Source: Rhynchopus euleeides (lineage: Eukaryota; Euglenozoa; Diplonemea; Diplonemida; Diplonemidae). From it: a stretch of 64,000 nucleotides of DNA. The stretch covers positions 1,240,001 through 1,304,000 of the forward strand of contig OY723290.1 of NCBI GenBank assembly GCA_963210315.1. The letters are read 5' to 3'. The translations under genes and the position numbers were made by a program. Under the pieces are notes generated by a model. It was not told where the DNA came from. It worked only from the letters and a program-made list of their open reading frames with translations, and did not search any database. Position 1 is the stretch's first letter. Every line of letters starts with the position of its first letter. This document shows, in pieces, positions 1-8,011 of this stretch.

Positions 1-2
1 GC

Positions 3-1148
3 AGGGGTCATGTCTCGGCGGATCGATCGAAGTGCAGCGACTGCGGTTCGTTCTACTGCTCGAAGAACTGCCAGGTGGCTGCGGCGGAAACCTATCACAT
101 GCACGAGTGCAGCTTCATCAAGCACGACGGTGTGAAGGTGATCCGCAACCGTCTCAATGCAGGGGATGCAGCGGATATGTTCAAGCGCTATATGGTGATT
201 GTGCGTGCGGCGTGTGTGGCCCTTTTCGTCAACAAGGATGCCGCTGCGAACGATGCCCCCTTCCTGTCGCACCTTTCATACATGGAGGGCGAGCATAAGA
301 AGGCCCACGTGGCGCCTGTCGATCCCAAGCAAAAACTTGACAGCGAAGGCAAAAGGGATGTCAACATCGCCCCTACGATGTATGGGCTCATGTCTCTGAT
401 CTTCGTCGAACTCTACATGGAGCAGCGCTACGGCAAGTCGTGGAAGACGCTCCCGAATCGGACAGAGCTTGTGAAGGAGGTGGAGAAGGACTACGACCTG
501 CTGTTTGACAAGGTGAAGGCGAACATTGTGGAGCCGCAGTCGGCGTTGCTCCCATTCCTGTCGCTGGCGAATCACAGCTGCATCCCAAATGCACACATTA
601 CCTCGAAGAACGAGCTCATCGCTGATGAGGACATCTATCCTGGGGTCGAGGTGACCATCTCCTACACGCCGCGCAACATGCCCACCGAGTGGAAGAACTA
701 CTGGCTGAAGAAGAACAAGAACTTCGACTGCTACTGTCAGTACTGCATGCAGCGGGAGAGGGACGAGAGGATCCTTGCCGACGCAAAGCTGGACCGCCAA
801 GGCCTGGCGTACCTCCGTGAGAACGAGGAGGAGAGGAAGGAGTTCGAAGACGAGGATCTCACCATCACCTCCAAGGGGAAGCTTACCCGCCGCGGGCTGC
901 GGGAGCAGGAGGAGCGCTACGACAATCTGCTCTTGAAGTACCCCCCTGAGTTCCGTGAGACCATGCTGCAAATCCAGGAGAAGGTGCTCACGGACATGCA
1001 GGAGAAGCCGAGGGATGTCGTTCTGAAGGAGCTGCGCGCCAAGAAACAGCGCATCACCCGTTTCGAGAAGCTTGGCCTCGTCCCTCAGAAGTCTGAGGAG
1101 ACCATCGGTCTCGATGTGGCGCTTGAAGCGTTGCAGACCGAATCGTGA
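3..1148 (+). CDS. SMYD-like MYND/SET lysine methyltransferase (5' partial)
   Basis: The frame is open from the first bases, so the true start lies left of the window. The visible N-terminus is a MYND zinc finger: a CxxC pair, then CSKNCQ, then HxxxHEC, at about positions 33-115. A SET-type region follows with the hallmark NHSC motif (LANHSCIPNAH, about 568-598) and a YTP motif. Next is a post-SET Cys cluster (FDCYCQYC, about 720-750), which in this family binds zinc near the active site. The C-terminal third is charged and helical. MYND+SET proteins transfer methyl groups from S-adenosylmethionine to lysines of histones or other proteins. The exact substrate cannot be told. The stop is TGA at 1146-1148. 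No intron is needed in the visible part. Confidence 0.8.
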   Translation, partial: RGHVSADRSKCSDCGSFYCSKNCQVAAAETYHMHECSFIKHDGVKVIRNRLNAGDAADMFKRYMVIVRAACVALFVNKDAAANDAPFLSHLSYMEGEHKKAHVAPVDPKQKLDSEGKRDVNIAPTMYGLMSLIFVELYMEQRYGKSWKTLPNRTELVKEVEKDYDLLFDKVKANIVEPQSALLPFLSLANHSCIPNAHITSKNELIADEDIYPGVEVTISYTPRNMPTEWKNYWLKKNKNFDCYCQYCMQRERDERILADAKLDRQGLAYLRENEEERKEFEDEDLTITSKGKLTRRGLREQEERYDNLLLKYPPEFRETMLQIQEKVLTDMQEKPRDVVLKELRAKKQRITRFEKLGLVPQKSEETIGLDVALEALQTES

Positions 1149-1291
1149 TCTAGCCTGTTCGCTGTGTCTGAGGGCACGCTTCGATTCAGTTGCATGGACG
1201 GGTGTTGCGGATATGCTTTATTGGTTCTGCCCTTCATATGCAGTGTTTGCAGAGTGCTCGTGTTTGCACGCCTACCATTACAGGCCTCACA

Positions 1292-2584
1292 ATGGTGCAC
1301 CCTGTGCCCTTCACCGTTAAGGTCAACCATGTGCACGACTTCCTCTCGTCCAGCCAGCGCAAGCCCATCTCCTTGGATGACATGTGCCAGGGCTTCCGCA
1401 AGCTGCAGCTTGAGTTCTCATCCATCAGCATATCGGAGCTGCACAGCAAGGCAGATGCTAACACCGATGGTTATGTGAGCAAGGAGGAGCTGTACCGCTT
1501 CGGGGAGATGTACCCGACGCTGACGGACTGCACGTACTACAGAGTGGTGGACATGGATGAAGCTGATTCGCGTGTGAACGGCATCGAGGCAAAGGCGTCG
1601 GACTTGGCGGAGCTCCGCGAAGCGCTGTGCTCCGCAAAAGAGACACATCTCACGTCGCAGCATGCAGCGCAAGATGCCGAGATTGCGTTGAACAACCAAC
1701 TGCAAAACGTCCAGACGTGCCTGTTGAACGAAGACCATCTCCGTTTGCAGCAGGAGTCCTCGAGGCAGGAGACGGAGCAGGCACGTGCCGATGTGCGTGC
1801 CGGTGTGCAGGACGCCAACACGGCAAAGGACCGCGAACGCCAGGCAGGCACCGCCGCAATGGATTCCAAGCGCCAGGTGGAGGCGACTGCCCGCAGGCTT
1901 GCCTTCCAGGAGTCGAAGCTCTCGCAGGCAGAGGAGACGGTGCGTGAGCTGGAGCGTCAGCTGCAGGCCGCACGCCGCAACGTCGAATCTGAACAGGGCG
2001 AGTGCGCCCGCATGCGCACCGAGGCACGCGACGCCTCAGCCCACGAGATGAAGGCCACTGAGCTGCTGCGCGAGGCAGGCCGCCTCGTCACCGACGCACA
2101 GGACCGCGTTGCGCAGGCAGAAGACGCTGTCCGTGACAAACACGCCCGCGAGAAGGAGGTGGCACAGCTCCTCATCGAAGCGGGCTACGAGACCAGCAAA
2201 CAGAAGACCCTGAAGGAGGAGTGCATCCAGGCAGTCCAGGCCTCCAAGGAGCTGGAACACCAGAAGCGTGCCGAAGAAGAGTCCGCGTCGCGCGCCGTGA
2301 TGCGCGGCGAGAGCGAGCTCGACAGCCTCAACAAAGCCCACAAGGACGAATGCCTGCGCCGCGAAATGACCAACTCCGAGGAGCAGCCGCTCCTGGAGGA
2401 GGAGGTCATGCTCCGCAAGCAGCGCGAATGCCTCGAGCAGCGCGAAGCGCAGCTGAACAACAATGTGTCACACCTCAACGGCCGCACCGACAGGCCCTCC
2501 TCGCCTCCGCGCTCCGCGGGGGGGCGCTCCCCTGACCCGCTGCGCCTTCTCTCCGGTTCGCCGCCGCGCAGCGCACGCCGCTAG
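1292..2584 (+). CDS. EF-hand plus long coiled-coil protein
   Basis: I start at the ATG at 1292. The frame is open further upstream but has no ATG there. The product is about 430 residues. Residues 55-66 form a canonical EF-hand loop (D, N, D, Y, S, E at the calcium positions). A second loop near residue 87 (DMDEADSRVNG) is degenerate. From about residue 100 to 400 the protein is rich in E, A, R, Q and K with heptad-like spacing, so a long coiled coil is expected. The tail is basic, with Ser-Pro-Pro-Arg repeats. This layout suggests a calcium-responsive cytoskeletal or flagellar structural protein. That role is inference, and no named family is recognised. Confidence 0.75.
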   Translation: MVHPVPFTVKVNHVHDFLSSSQRKPISLDDMCQGFRKLQLEFSSISISELHSKADANTDGYVSKEELYRFGEMYPTLTDCTYYRVVDMDEADSRVNGIEAKASDLAELREALCSAKETHLTSQHAAQDAEIALNNQLQNVQTCLLNEDHLRLQQESSRQETEQARADVRAGVQDANTAKDRERQAGTAAMDSKRQVEATARRLAFQESKLSQAEETVRELERQLQAARRNVESEQGECARMRTEARDASAHEMKATELLREAGRLVTDAQDRVAQAEDAVRDKHAREKEVAQLLIEAGYETSKQKTLKEECIQAVQASKELEHQKRAEEESASRAVMRGESELDSLNKAHKDECLRREMTNSEEQPLLEEEVMLRKQRECLEQREAQLNNNVSHLNGRTDRPSSPPRSAGGRSPDPLRLLSGSPPRSARR

Positions 2585-3379
2585 CCCCACCCCCCTATCT
2601 ACCTGCCTGCATACGTGCCTGCCCGAGGGCATGCTGCCGGGCATTGTACTCCCTGCTGTGTTGTAGAGCCTTCTCCTGCCTTGCCCTCTGCCGCCTTCCC
2701 CAAAAAATAGCCAACCCCACACGCAGGCCGAGCCTGTGCCAGATGTGTACCTTGTAACCCGCTTCCCCCAAACAGAGGGCGGTGCCCCACAGAGGGGTGT
2801 CTTGTTTTGTTTTTATCCTGCATCTTAAAGGGGGGTCTTTGGGGGTCTTTCGCGACCGGTGCGTTTTCGGTGTATTTCCTCCTGATTTGAGGTGGAAAAT
2901 CGCTCGATTTTTTGAGCCGAAAGATTAACCGGTCGCGAAGACACCCTCCCCCCTTTTATATGCGACCACCTCGGCGCGTCTGCTCGCGGAGAACCTCCGG
3001 AGCGAGAGAGTATGTGTGCATGGTGTGCCGTTGGGGTGGGAAAGGGCAATAATTGCCGTGAGAGGGGGTATCGGCGACAGCTGGCTGCACTGTCATCTCA
3101 TCCACCACCCCCCTCCTCGTCTTCTTGACGCCCGGCTCCCCGATTGGCCCAAAAAGTGATGTCGCAATGAGGGCACGACGCATCTACCACGGTGGTTCAG
3201 GCCCCCGACTCCCCCACCCCCACCCCCCACCCCCTTCGCAAGCGTGACCTTCCCCTCTTTCCCTGCCTTTCCCCACTCTCTTTCGGCTTCTGACCTCACT
3301 CCCTCCCACTGGAATGCTAGGGAGCCCTGTCGGGTGAGCTCCCAACACTGCTGCATTTTGAGTTGCTTTGCTCTGCCCG
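2585..3379 (+). other. intergenic spacer
   Basis: This stretch holds pyrimidine-rich DNA, a 105-base inverted-repeat element (2841-2946) and a (C)n-rich stretch before the TAF7-like gene. I see no convincing coding sequence. Confidence 0.6.
2841..2946. repeat. short inverted-repeat element
   Basis: The left end (2847-2860, TTTCGCGACCGGT) is the near-perfect reverse complement of the right end (2928-2940, ACCGGTCGCGAA). The interior is AT-richer than its surroundings and holds a second small palindrome around AATCGCTCGATT. It could be a miniature element or a cruciform-forming site. Confidence 0.5.
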
Positions 3380-3892
3380 ATGGCGGAGGGGGAGCTCGGT
3401 GTGGTGCTGCGGTTCCTCGATGAGTCAACCGCGGACATCGTGAGGGCGATGCTGGATGAGGACTGCCTGGAGCTGTCCATCGAGATGGACAGCGCTCACC
3501 CCGGTGTGGGATGGGTGTCGATCGGCACGCAGCACTACCGCTGCAAGCTGGTGCAGCTGCCGACAGAAACTGAGGTTTTCACACAGGCCGACACACAGGT
3601 GCACCGAAAGGCCCTCGATGTGACTGAGGCTTTGATAGTCGCCCGGGGCCCCGATGACTTCGGAGGGTCCAATGCAGACACAGTGGAGGTGGAGATGATT
3701 CCTGCACGCCTCCCTGACGGTCTCACCTCCACGACCCGCAACATCCGCGAGCATTACAACCGTCTCGACGATGCGGTGCCACTTGCACCGTCAGATGCGG
3801 ATATTGCCACCTTGCTCTCAGAAGCACAGTGGCTCGAGCAAATGAAGGAAGACCCGAAATCCACTCTCAAATTCCGGCCTGTCAGCCCGTAG
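3380..3892 (+). CDS. TAF7 (TAFII55 N-terminal domain) like TFIID subunit
   Basis: The ATG at 3380 gives 170 residues. The segment around residues 45-90 (YRCKLVQLPTETEVF followed by KALDVTEALIVA) matches the TAFII55 pattern in which a KLVDLP-type strand is followed by a D/T-K-x-x-DI/V stretch. Residues 112-125 (LPDGLTSTTRNIREH) match the conserved GLTPPM-x-N-x-R motif. TAF7 is a TFIID subunit that binds TAF1 and takes part in RNA polymerase II initiation. The protein has little beyond the conserved domain and is much shorter than animal TAF7. The next gene begins 330 bases downstream on the same strand. Confidence 0.75.
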   Translation: MAEGELGVVLRFLDESTADIVRAMLDEDCLELSIEMDSAHPGVGWVSIGTQHYRCKLVQLPTETEVFTQADTQVHRKALDVTEALIVARGPDDFGGSNADTVEVEMIPARLPDGLTSTTRNIREHYNRLDDAVPLAPSDADIATLLSEAQWLEQMKEDPKSTLKFRPVSP

Positions 3893-4222
3893 CAGGGGTG
3901 GGGTGCGGGTCTGCGGGATGTGCAGGAGACAGTGGGGCCTCCCCACAAACAAAAGGGGTGTGATGCGGTCTGACAGCTTGGCTTAGAGAGGAAGCCTTGT
4001 TCTGCAGGTGAGGGGGGGGAGTCCGCGCAGTTGGGTGATTGGGTGGGAAAGCAGGGGTGAAGTCAAGCCGTATCGCACTGCCCCCTCCCAGCGGATGATT
4101 CCACGTGTGGTTGAGGAAGTGTGGCCCCCTGCCTCTGCCTGCCTGTGTGTTGCACCCACCCAGTATGCGATGTCGGCACCACCCCACACTGCAGGAATCA
4201 CAAGAAAGCAAAGACAGCAACA
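3893..4222 (+). other. intergenic spacer upstream of L7a
   Basis: 330 bases of mixed sequence. No ORF, RNA signature or clear core promoter element is seen. Confidence 0.5.
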
Positions 4223-5650
4223 ATGGGGAAGGCCAAGCCGGTGACGAAGAAGGGGGCGAAGGAGGATGAGAGCGAGAAGAACCCTCTGCTGGTGTCGCGC
4301 CCGAAGAACTTCTCCGTCGGGAACGACCTGCCGCCGAAGCGCGATGTGAGCCGCTTCGTGCGCTGGCCGAAGTACGTCACGCGCCAGAGGCAGAAGCGCG
4401 TGCTGGAGCGCCGTCTGAAGGTATCGTCTTGTGTGCGGGTAGCACGTGCAGCGTGGCCTTGCCGCGTGTGCTGTGCGATTATCCCACCGGCTCTGCCGGC
4501 ACTTTTGTGGGTAGCGGCACGGCCGTGATGATCCTGCGGGGTAGTGGGCGGGTCGTCCCCGCAGCCTGCACTCTGTGCAGCACCACTGTGACCCCCCCTG
4601 CGTGCCTGTGCCGCAGTGGTGTGAGGCAGCTGCTCTGCAGCGGTGACCCTCCAGCAGCACAGCAAGGCGAACGGGTGAGAGACGGGGGGGGGGGGTCTCG
4701 TCCCTCCCCTCTCGATGTGTGTGTCTGGGTGGGTGGGTGTGCGTATCGTTGAGGTGGGTGTGACGGGGTGCTCAATGTCTTGTGCGATGTTGTGTTGTTG
4801 CCTTGTGTTGTGTTGTTTGTGGATGAGTGGGGGAAGGGGCAGACGAAGATAGAGCAACACGTGTGTGTCATGCAACTGCACACGTGGATGCACTCAACGC
4901 ACAATCTATTCTTCTCAGAACCGCGCCTCCACAGACACAAACACACACGCAGACACGGACACAGCAGCACCAACAGGAGCACCCGTTTGCATTGTCATCT
5001 GCATCTGGATTTGCATCTGGAGACCCAACCTCAACGATACGGGGACCACCACACAAAGACACACACACCATTATTTACACATTGCATTTACACACATCCG
5101 CCCGTCTTCAAACCAGGTGCCGTCTGCCCTGAACCAGTTCCGTCTGACGCTGGACAAGCAGACGAAGGGTGAGCTGTTCAAGCTGATGGCGAAGTACCGC
5201 CCGGAGACGAAGAAGCAGTGCGCTGAGCGCCGCCTGGCGGACGCCAAGGCGAAGAAGGAGAACAAGAAGGCCGTGCCGACTGCCAAGGCCGTGTGCCTGA
5301 AGTACGGGATCCAGCAGGTGACGCGCCTTGTGGAGGAGAAGAAGGCGAAGATGGTGGTGATCGCGCACGACGTGGACCCCATCGAGATCGTGGTGTGGCT
5401 GCCGTCGCTGTGCAAGGCGCAGAACGTGCCGTACTGCATTGTGAAGGGCAAGGCCGCGCTCGGGAAGCTCGTCGGGATGAAGACGTGCACCGTGTGCGCC
5501 ATCGACGCCGTGCGTGGTGAGGACAACGCCACCTTCGCCAAGCTGCAGGACGCTGCTCTGTCGGGCTTCAACAACAAGTACGACGACGTGCGCAAGGTGT
5601 GGGGCGGTCTGCAGATGGGCCGCAAGGGGCGTGCCTCCACCCAGCAGTGA
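4223..5650 (+). CDS. RPL7A: 60S ribosomal protein L7a (eL8), two exons
   Basis: Exon 1 is 4223-4420 and exon 2 is 5117-5650. Joined, they encode 243 residues, close to the usual eL8 length. Exon 1 ends ...LERRLK and exon 2 continues VPSALNQFRLTLDKQT, exactly as in other eL8 proteins. Conserved blocks include KYRPETKK, LVEEKKAKMVVIAHDVDPIE, the VPYCIVKGKAALGKLV kink-turn-binding region of the L7Ae fold, and NKYDDVRKVWGG near the end. The protein sits in the large ribosomal subunit and contacts rRNA. The intron is phase 0. The ATG is preceded by CA- and A-rich sequence. Confidence 0.93.
4421..5116 (+). other. spliceosomal intron of L7a (696 bases)
   Basis: The 5' splice site is GTATCG at 4421 and the 3' site ends in AACCAG at 5111-5116. 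It lies between codons. It is long for this compact genome and contains (CA)n and (GT)n tracts. I found no convincing box C/D or H/ACA RNA inside it. Confidence 0.88.
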
Positions 5651-6049
5651 GAGATCACTCACTCCCACGGCACTGCGGTGTGAGGGTGCTGTGCTGCGGC
5701 ACGTGTGAGGTGTGGGTCGGTGGGAGGGCGACGGGGTAGGGCGGGGTGTGGGAGGGTGCGTGTGTGTGTCTTGTGTCGGTGTCTCTCTCCATATGGATGT
5801 GTCTGTGTGTCCTTCTGCCGTCATTTCGCATAGCATACATGGGGATTGGTGTCACGCCGCCACCAAGCCCGCCAAACCTAGCCCGGCGGCAGCCCGTATC
5901 TCATCACGTGACGAAGCAACAGAATGCTGTCAGTCCGAGGTCAACACCCCACCCACACTACCCCCTCTTGGACTGATTGTTTGTGACAGCATCTTTGACT
6001 CGATTAGGTGTCACCACACCACGGGGAATCAGCAGGGTCACAATCCCAC
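5651..6049 (+). other. 3' flank of L7a
   Basis: GT-rich sequence after the stop codon, then a mixed stretch leading into the first RNA module. No ORF of interest. Confidence 0.5.
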
Positions 6050-6145
6050 GTGTGCATGATGACAACGTATGGACCAGCCCCAGCCAATCCGAACCACAGC
6101 TGTGGAGACGTCCAACGCATTACCCTACCTGACTTCTGACACACA
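6050..6145 (+). ncRNA. box C/D snoRNA-like module, family cd2, copy 1
   Basis: Box C ATGATGA is at 6056-6062 and box D CTGA at 6136-6139. A second CTGA at 6129-6132 could serve instead. Outer GTGTG (6050-6054) pairs with CACAC (6140-6144), as in a snoRNA terminal stem. Bases 6077-6087, just before a D'-like CCGA (6089-6092), are complementary to an LSU rRNA segment recalled as TTGGCTGGGGC. The module recurs eight times in the window with both boxes intact. Expression is not shown by sequence alone. Confidence 0.62.
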
Positions 6146-6187
6146 ACATGCCGAGCAGGCGTGTCACAATACCGGATCACCCACAAG

Positions 6188-6255
6188 ACCGCGTTCTGCA
6201 CAGAGACTGTGACTACACGTGCACTGAATCTCTAGTCTTGATCGCGCAGACACAT
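6188..6255 (+). ncRNA. H/ACA-like stem-loop module, family sl4 (3 copies)
   Basis: Copies lie at 6188-6255, 13642-13709 and 19441-19508. CGCG at both ends can form a lower stem. AGAGA and TCTCT can form an upper stem with unpaired bases on both sides between, like a pseudouridylation pocket. ACA follows three bases after the lower stem. Only one hairpin is evident, whereas most eukaryotic H/ACA RNAs have two. In the two intact clusters the module sits between cd2 and cd5. I could not name an rRNA target. Confidence 0.4.
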
Positions 6256-6416
6256 CTACTGTGCCAGGCTACTGCCGCGCAGCAGAGGATTGTTTCTGCC
6301 TGTTTGACGACCCATTGCAGGATGACAACATACCCCTGTCAGTGCTGGCACCAGAGTGAGTCTCCGACCATGAGCTAGGTATTTATTCAAGGGAAATAAA
6401 GTGACTTTATTTCACG

Positions 6417-6497
6417 GCTGGGGGTGTTTTGCACGAGTGGGTGTATTTCCCGAGCGAAGCGAGGGAAATACGGCCTCGAGTGCAAAACACCCCCAGT
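6417..6497. repeat. foldback hairpin with GAGCGAAGCGAG centre
   Basis: Left arm 6418-6437 (CTGGGGGTGTTTTGCACGAG) mirrors right arm 6475-6496. The centre at 6452-6463 is GAGCGAAGCGAG. The same centre recurs in the foldback at 57349-57478. Confidence 0.7.
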
Positions 6498-6564
6498 GAG
6501 TGAAATTACGTCCTTTATTTGCCTTGGATACATGATTTTTATTAGTACGGATGATTTCACTTTA

Positions 6565-6846
6565 TTACGGTGTGAGTGCAGGTGGTGCTGCGCTGTCCCC
6601 CATCTCGATGTTAATCATGATTGGCTGAGTAAACGGCTGCGGCTGCGTTGAGGGTGGTGGGTTCTCGAAGAGCTTGTGGATCTGCGTCCGCGCCACCCCC
6701 ACTCCCTCCCTCCTCGTCAATGTATCAGGCATCGAAGTCTTGTGGCTCTGGATGCTTCTCGCATACACATCGACCATGATTAGCTGCTTCGACCCGAGGT
6801 GCGTTTGAATTTGCGACGTGGAGACGTCAAAGAGGGTGTGTGTGTG
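6565..6846 (-). pseudogene. tyrosine recombinase C-terminal fragment
   Basis: Read on the minus strand, this segment encodes STSQIQTHLGSKQLI followed by MVDVYARSIQSHK. That resembles the end of tyrosine recombinases, where a H/LG motif precedes the Tyr nucleophile. The catalytic Arg and HxxR parts are missing upstream, so it is a remnant. It is comparable in layout to the intact enzyme at 29520-30560, although sequence identity is low. Confidence 0.4.
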
Positions 6847-6870
6847 GGCAAAATATAAAGAGTCCCACCA

Positions 6871-7226
6871 GGGAAATAAAGTGATTCCCTACAGGGGGGG
6901 GCGAATAGAATTACTAAGTCATACTATTCAAAATGGCATGTTTGAAAAATTCCCAAATTTTGGGTTGGGCGCATTCCCCAGTAAGTGGTATTCCACTCCA
7001 CCGAAATCGAAAAAAAAGTTGATCGTGAACTGGCCTGAACCAGCGCAGTTCACGATCAACTTTTTTTTCGATTTCGGTGGTTTTTTTCGATTTCGGAGTG
7101 TAATACCACTTACTGGGGAATGCGCCCAACCCAAAATTTGAGAATTTTTCAAACATGCCATTTTGAATAGTATTACTTAGTAATTCTATTCGCCCCCCCC
7201 CTGTAGGGAAATAAAGTCACTTTATT
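6871..7226. repeat. long inverted repeat (foldback element)
   Basis: About 160 bases from 6871 are repeated in inverted orientation up to 7226, around a short centre near 7030-7050. The arms include GGGAAATAAAGTGA, a G8/C9 run, the GGGTTGGGCGCATTCCCCAG block and an AAAAAAAAGTTGATCGTGAA block. Arm identity is high, so it is probably young. Confidence 0.75.
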
Positions 7227-7499
7227 TTTTACGCACACGACCTTCGCGCGGAAAGTGTCATTCAGCTCTGCCAAACGTGCTCTACACACCACCCCCTTCA
7301 TCAGGCAAGTGGGTTTGTAAGTGTGTGTGGAAGCGTCAACGCATCAAACGAAGTACCAAGTAGTAGAGGAAGAGCGGCAGAGTTGAAGTGACACTTTCCT
7401 CTTTATTGTCCCACTTCACTACACTACTGAAGTGATAAAGTAATAAAGTGAAATCTTCCTACTAATAAACATTATTTCTAACCGCTTTCTGAAATGGTT

Positions 7500-7804
7500 T
7501 AAGCCCTGTTGTTCCGCACACAGCTCCTCAGAGAGGGCTCAATACAACACCACCGACAGGGCAGGCTTCTTTGTCCTTGTGTCTCCTGGAACTTTTGTCG
7601 AAGAAGGCGCACACACCTTCACCCCGCCGTCGCGCTGCGCGCCCCCACGGAGCCCAACCCTATGGCGAAGCGCAGCTCGAACTCTAGAAAAGCAACGACA
7701 CCGTCTCAGGCGAAACCTATGAACATTCTGCTTCTCATATCCAGACAACAGACCAAACTATCCGAGTCGCACCCAAAAAATAAGAAACTGACCTGCAACT
7801 CCAT
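7500..7804 (+). other. spacer between the cd5 copy and the secreted-protein gene
   Basis: The first bases still match the sequence after other cd5 copies (TTAAGCCCTG, CACAGCTCCTCA). The rest is unique. No gene seen. Confidence 0.45.
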
Positions 7805-7890
7805 TGCAGACCACACATGTGTTCACAGCAGCATGTTGAGTCGCTGCCGAGCTCTTCATGCTCGTCAAGTGAATTTTGTCCCGCGAGATG
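7805..7890 (+). ncRNA. conserved module sl5 (6 copies), possible small RNA or promoter block
   Basis: Copies lie at 7805-7890, 39388-39473, 42569-42654, 45744-45829, 48919-49004 and 52094-52178. A 5-bp hairpin (CGAGC, loop TCTTCAT, GCTCG) is followed by AAGTGAATTTTGTC, which resembles an Sm-protein site, then CCGCGAGA. Five copies lie about 120 bases upstream of a P-domain gene. The sixth has no gene after it. That fits either a small RNA gene or a shared promoter block. Confidence 0.35.
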
Positions 7891-8011
7891 TGGCGTGTGT
7901 CGTCACACCTGTGTTTGTGTCAGGATCAATGCACAGCACACACAGCACACACCACATCATCAGCCACCCAACCCACCAGACCGGATCGCGCACACACACA
8001 CAGTCAGAACA

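Larger units (their letters stand above)
6376..7468. mobile_element. degenerate tyrosine-recombinase-type element inserted in cd5
   Basis: The borders are set by comparison with three uninterrupted cd5 paralogues. The left end begins TAGGTATTTATT and the right end finishes CTACTAATAAAC, roughly inverted to each other. Inside are a foldback hairpin (6417-6497), a broken tyrosine-recombinase C-terminus on the minus strand (6565-6846) and a nested long inverted repeat (6871-7226). The motif GAAATAAAGTGACTTTATTT occurs near the left end and again in the nested repeat. Target duplication is unclear. Confidence 0.65.
6312..7499 (+). pseudogene. snoRNA-like module cd5, copy 1, split by an insertion
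   Basis: The 5' part (6312-6375: CCATT arm, GGATGA box C) and the 3' part (7469-7499: antisense region, CTGA box D, AATGG arm) match intact cd5 copies at 13766, 19582 and 25296. They are separated by 1,093 bases of unrelated AT-richer sequence. The intact copies act as empty sites, so the interruption is secondary and this copy is probably dead. Confidence 0.75.

Noticed and set aside
4525-4531. GTGATGA in the L7a intron as a snoRNA box C
   Set aside because: No CTGA box D at a suitable distance and no terminal stem.
7817-8011. 65-residue N-terminal extension of the P-domain protein from an upstream ATG
   Set aside because: It would bury the clear signal peptide and translates the sl5 module and the CA leader, although it is open in all copies.
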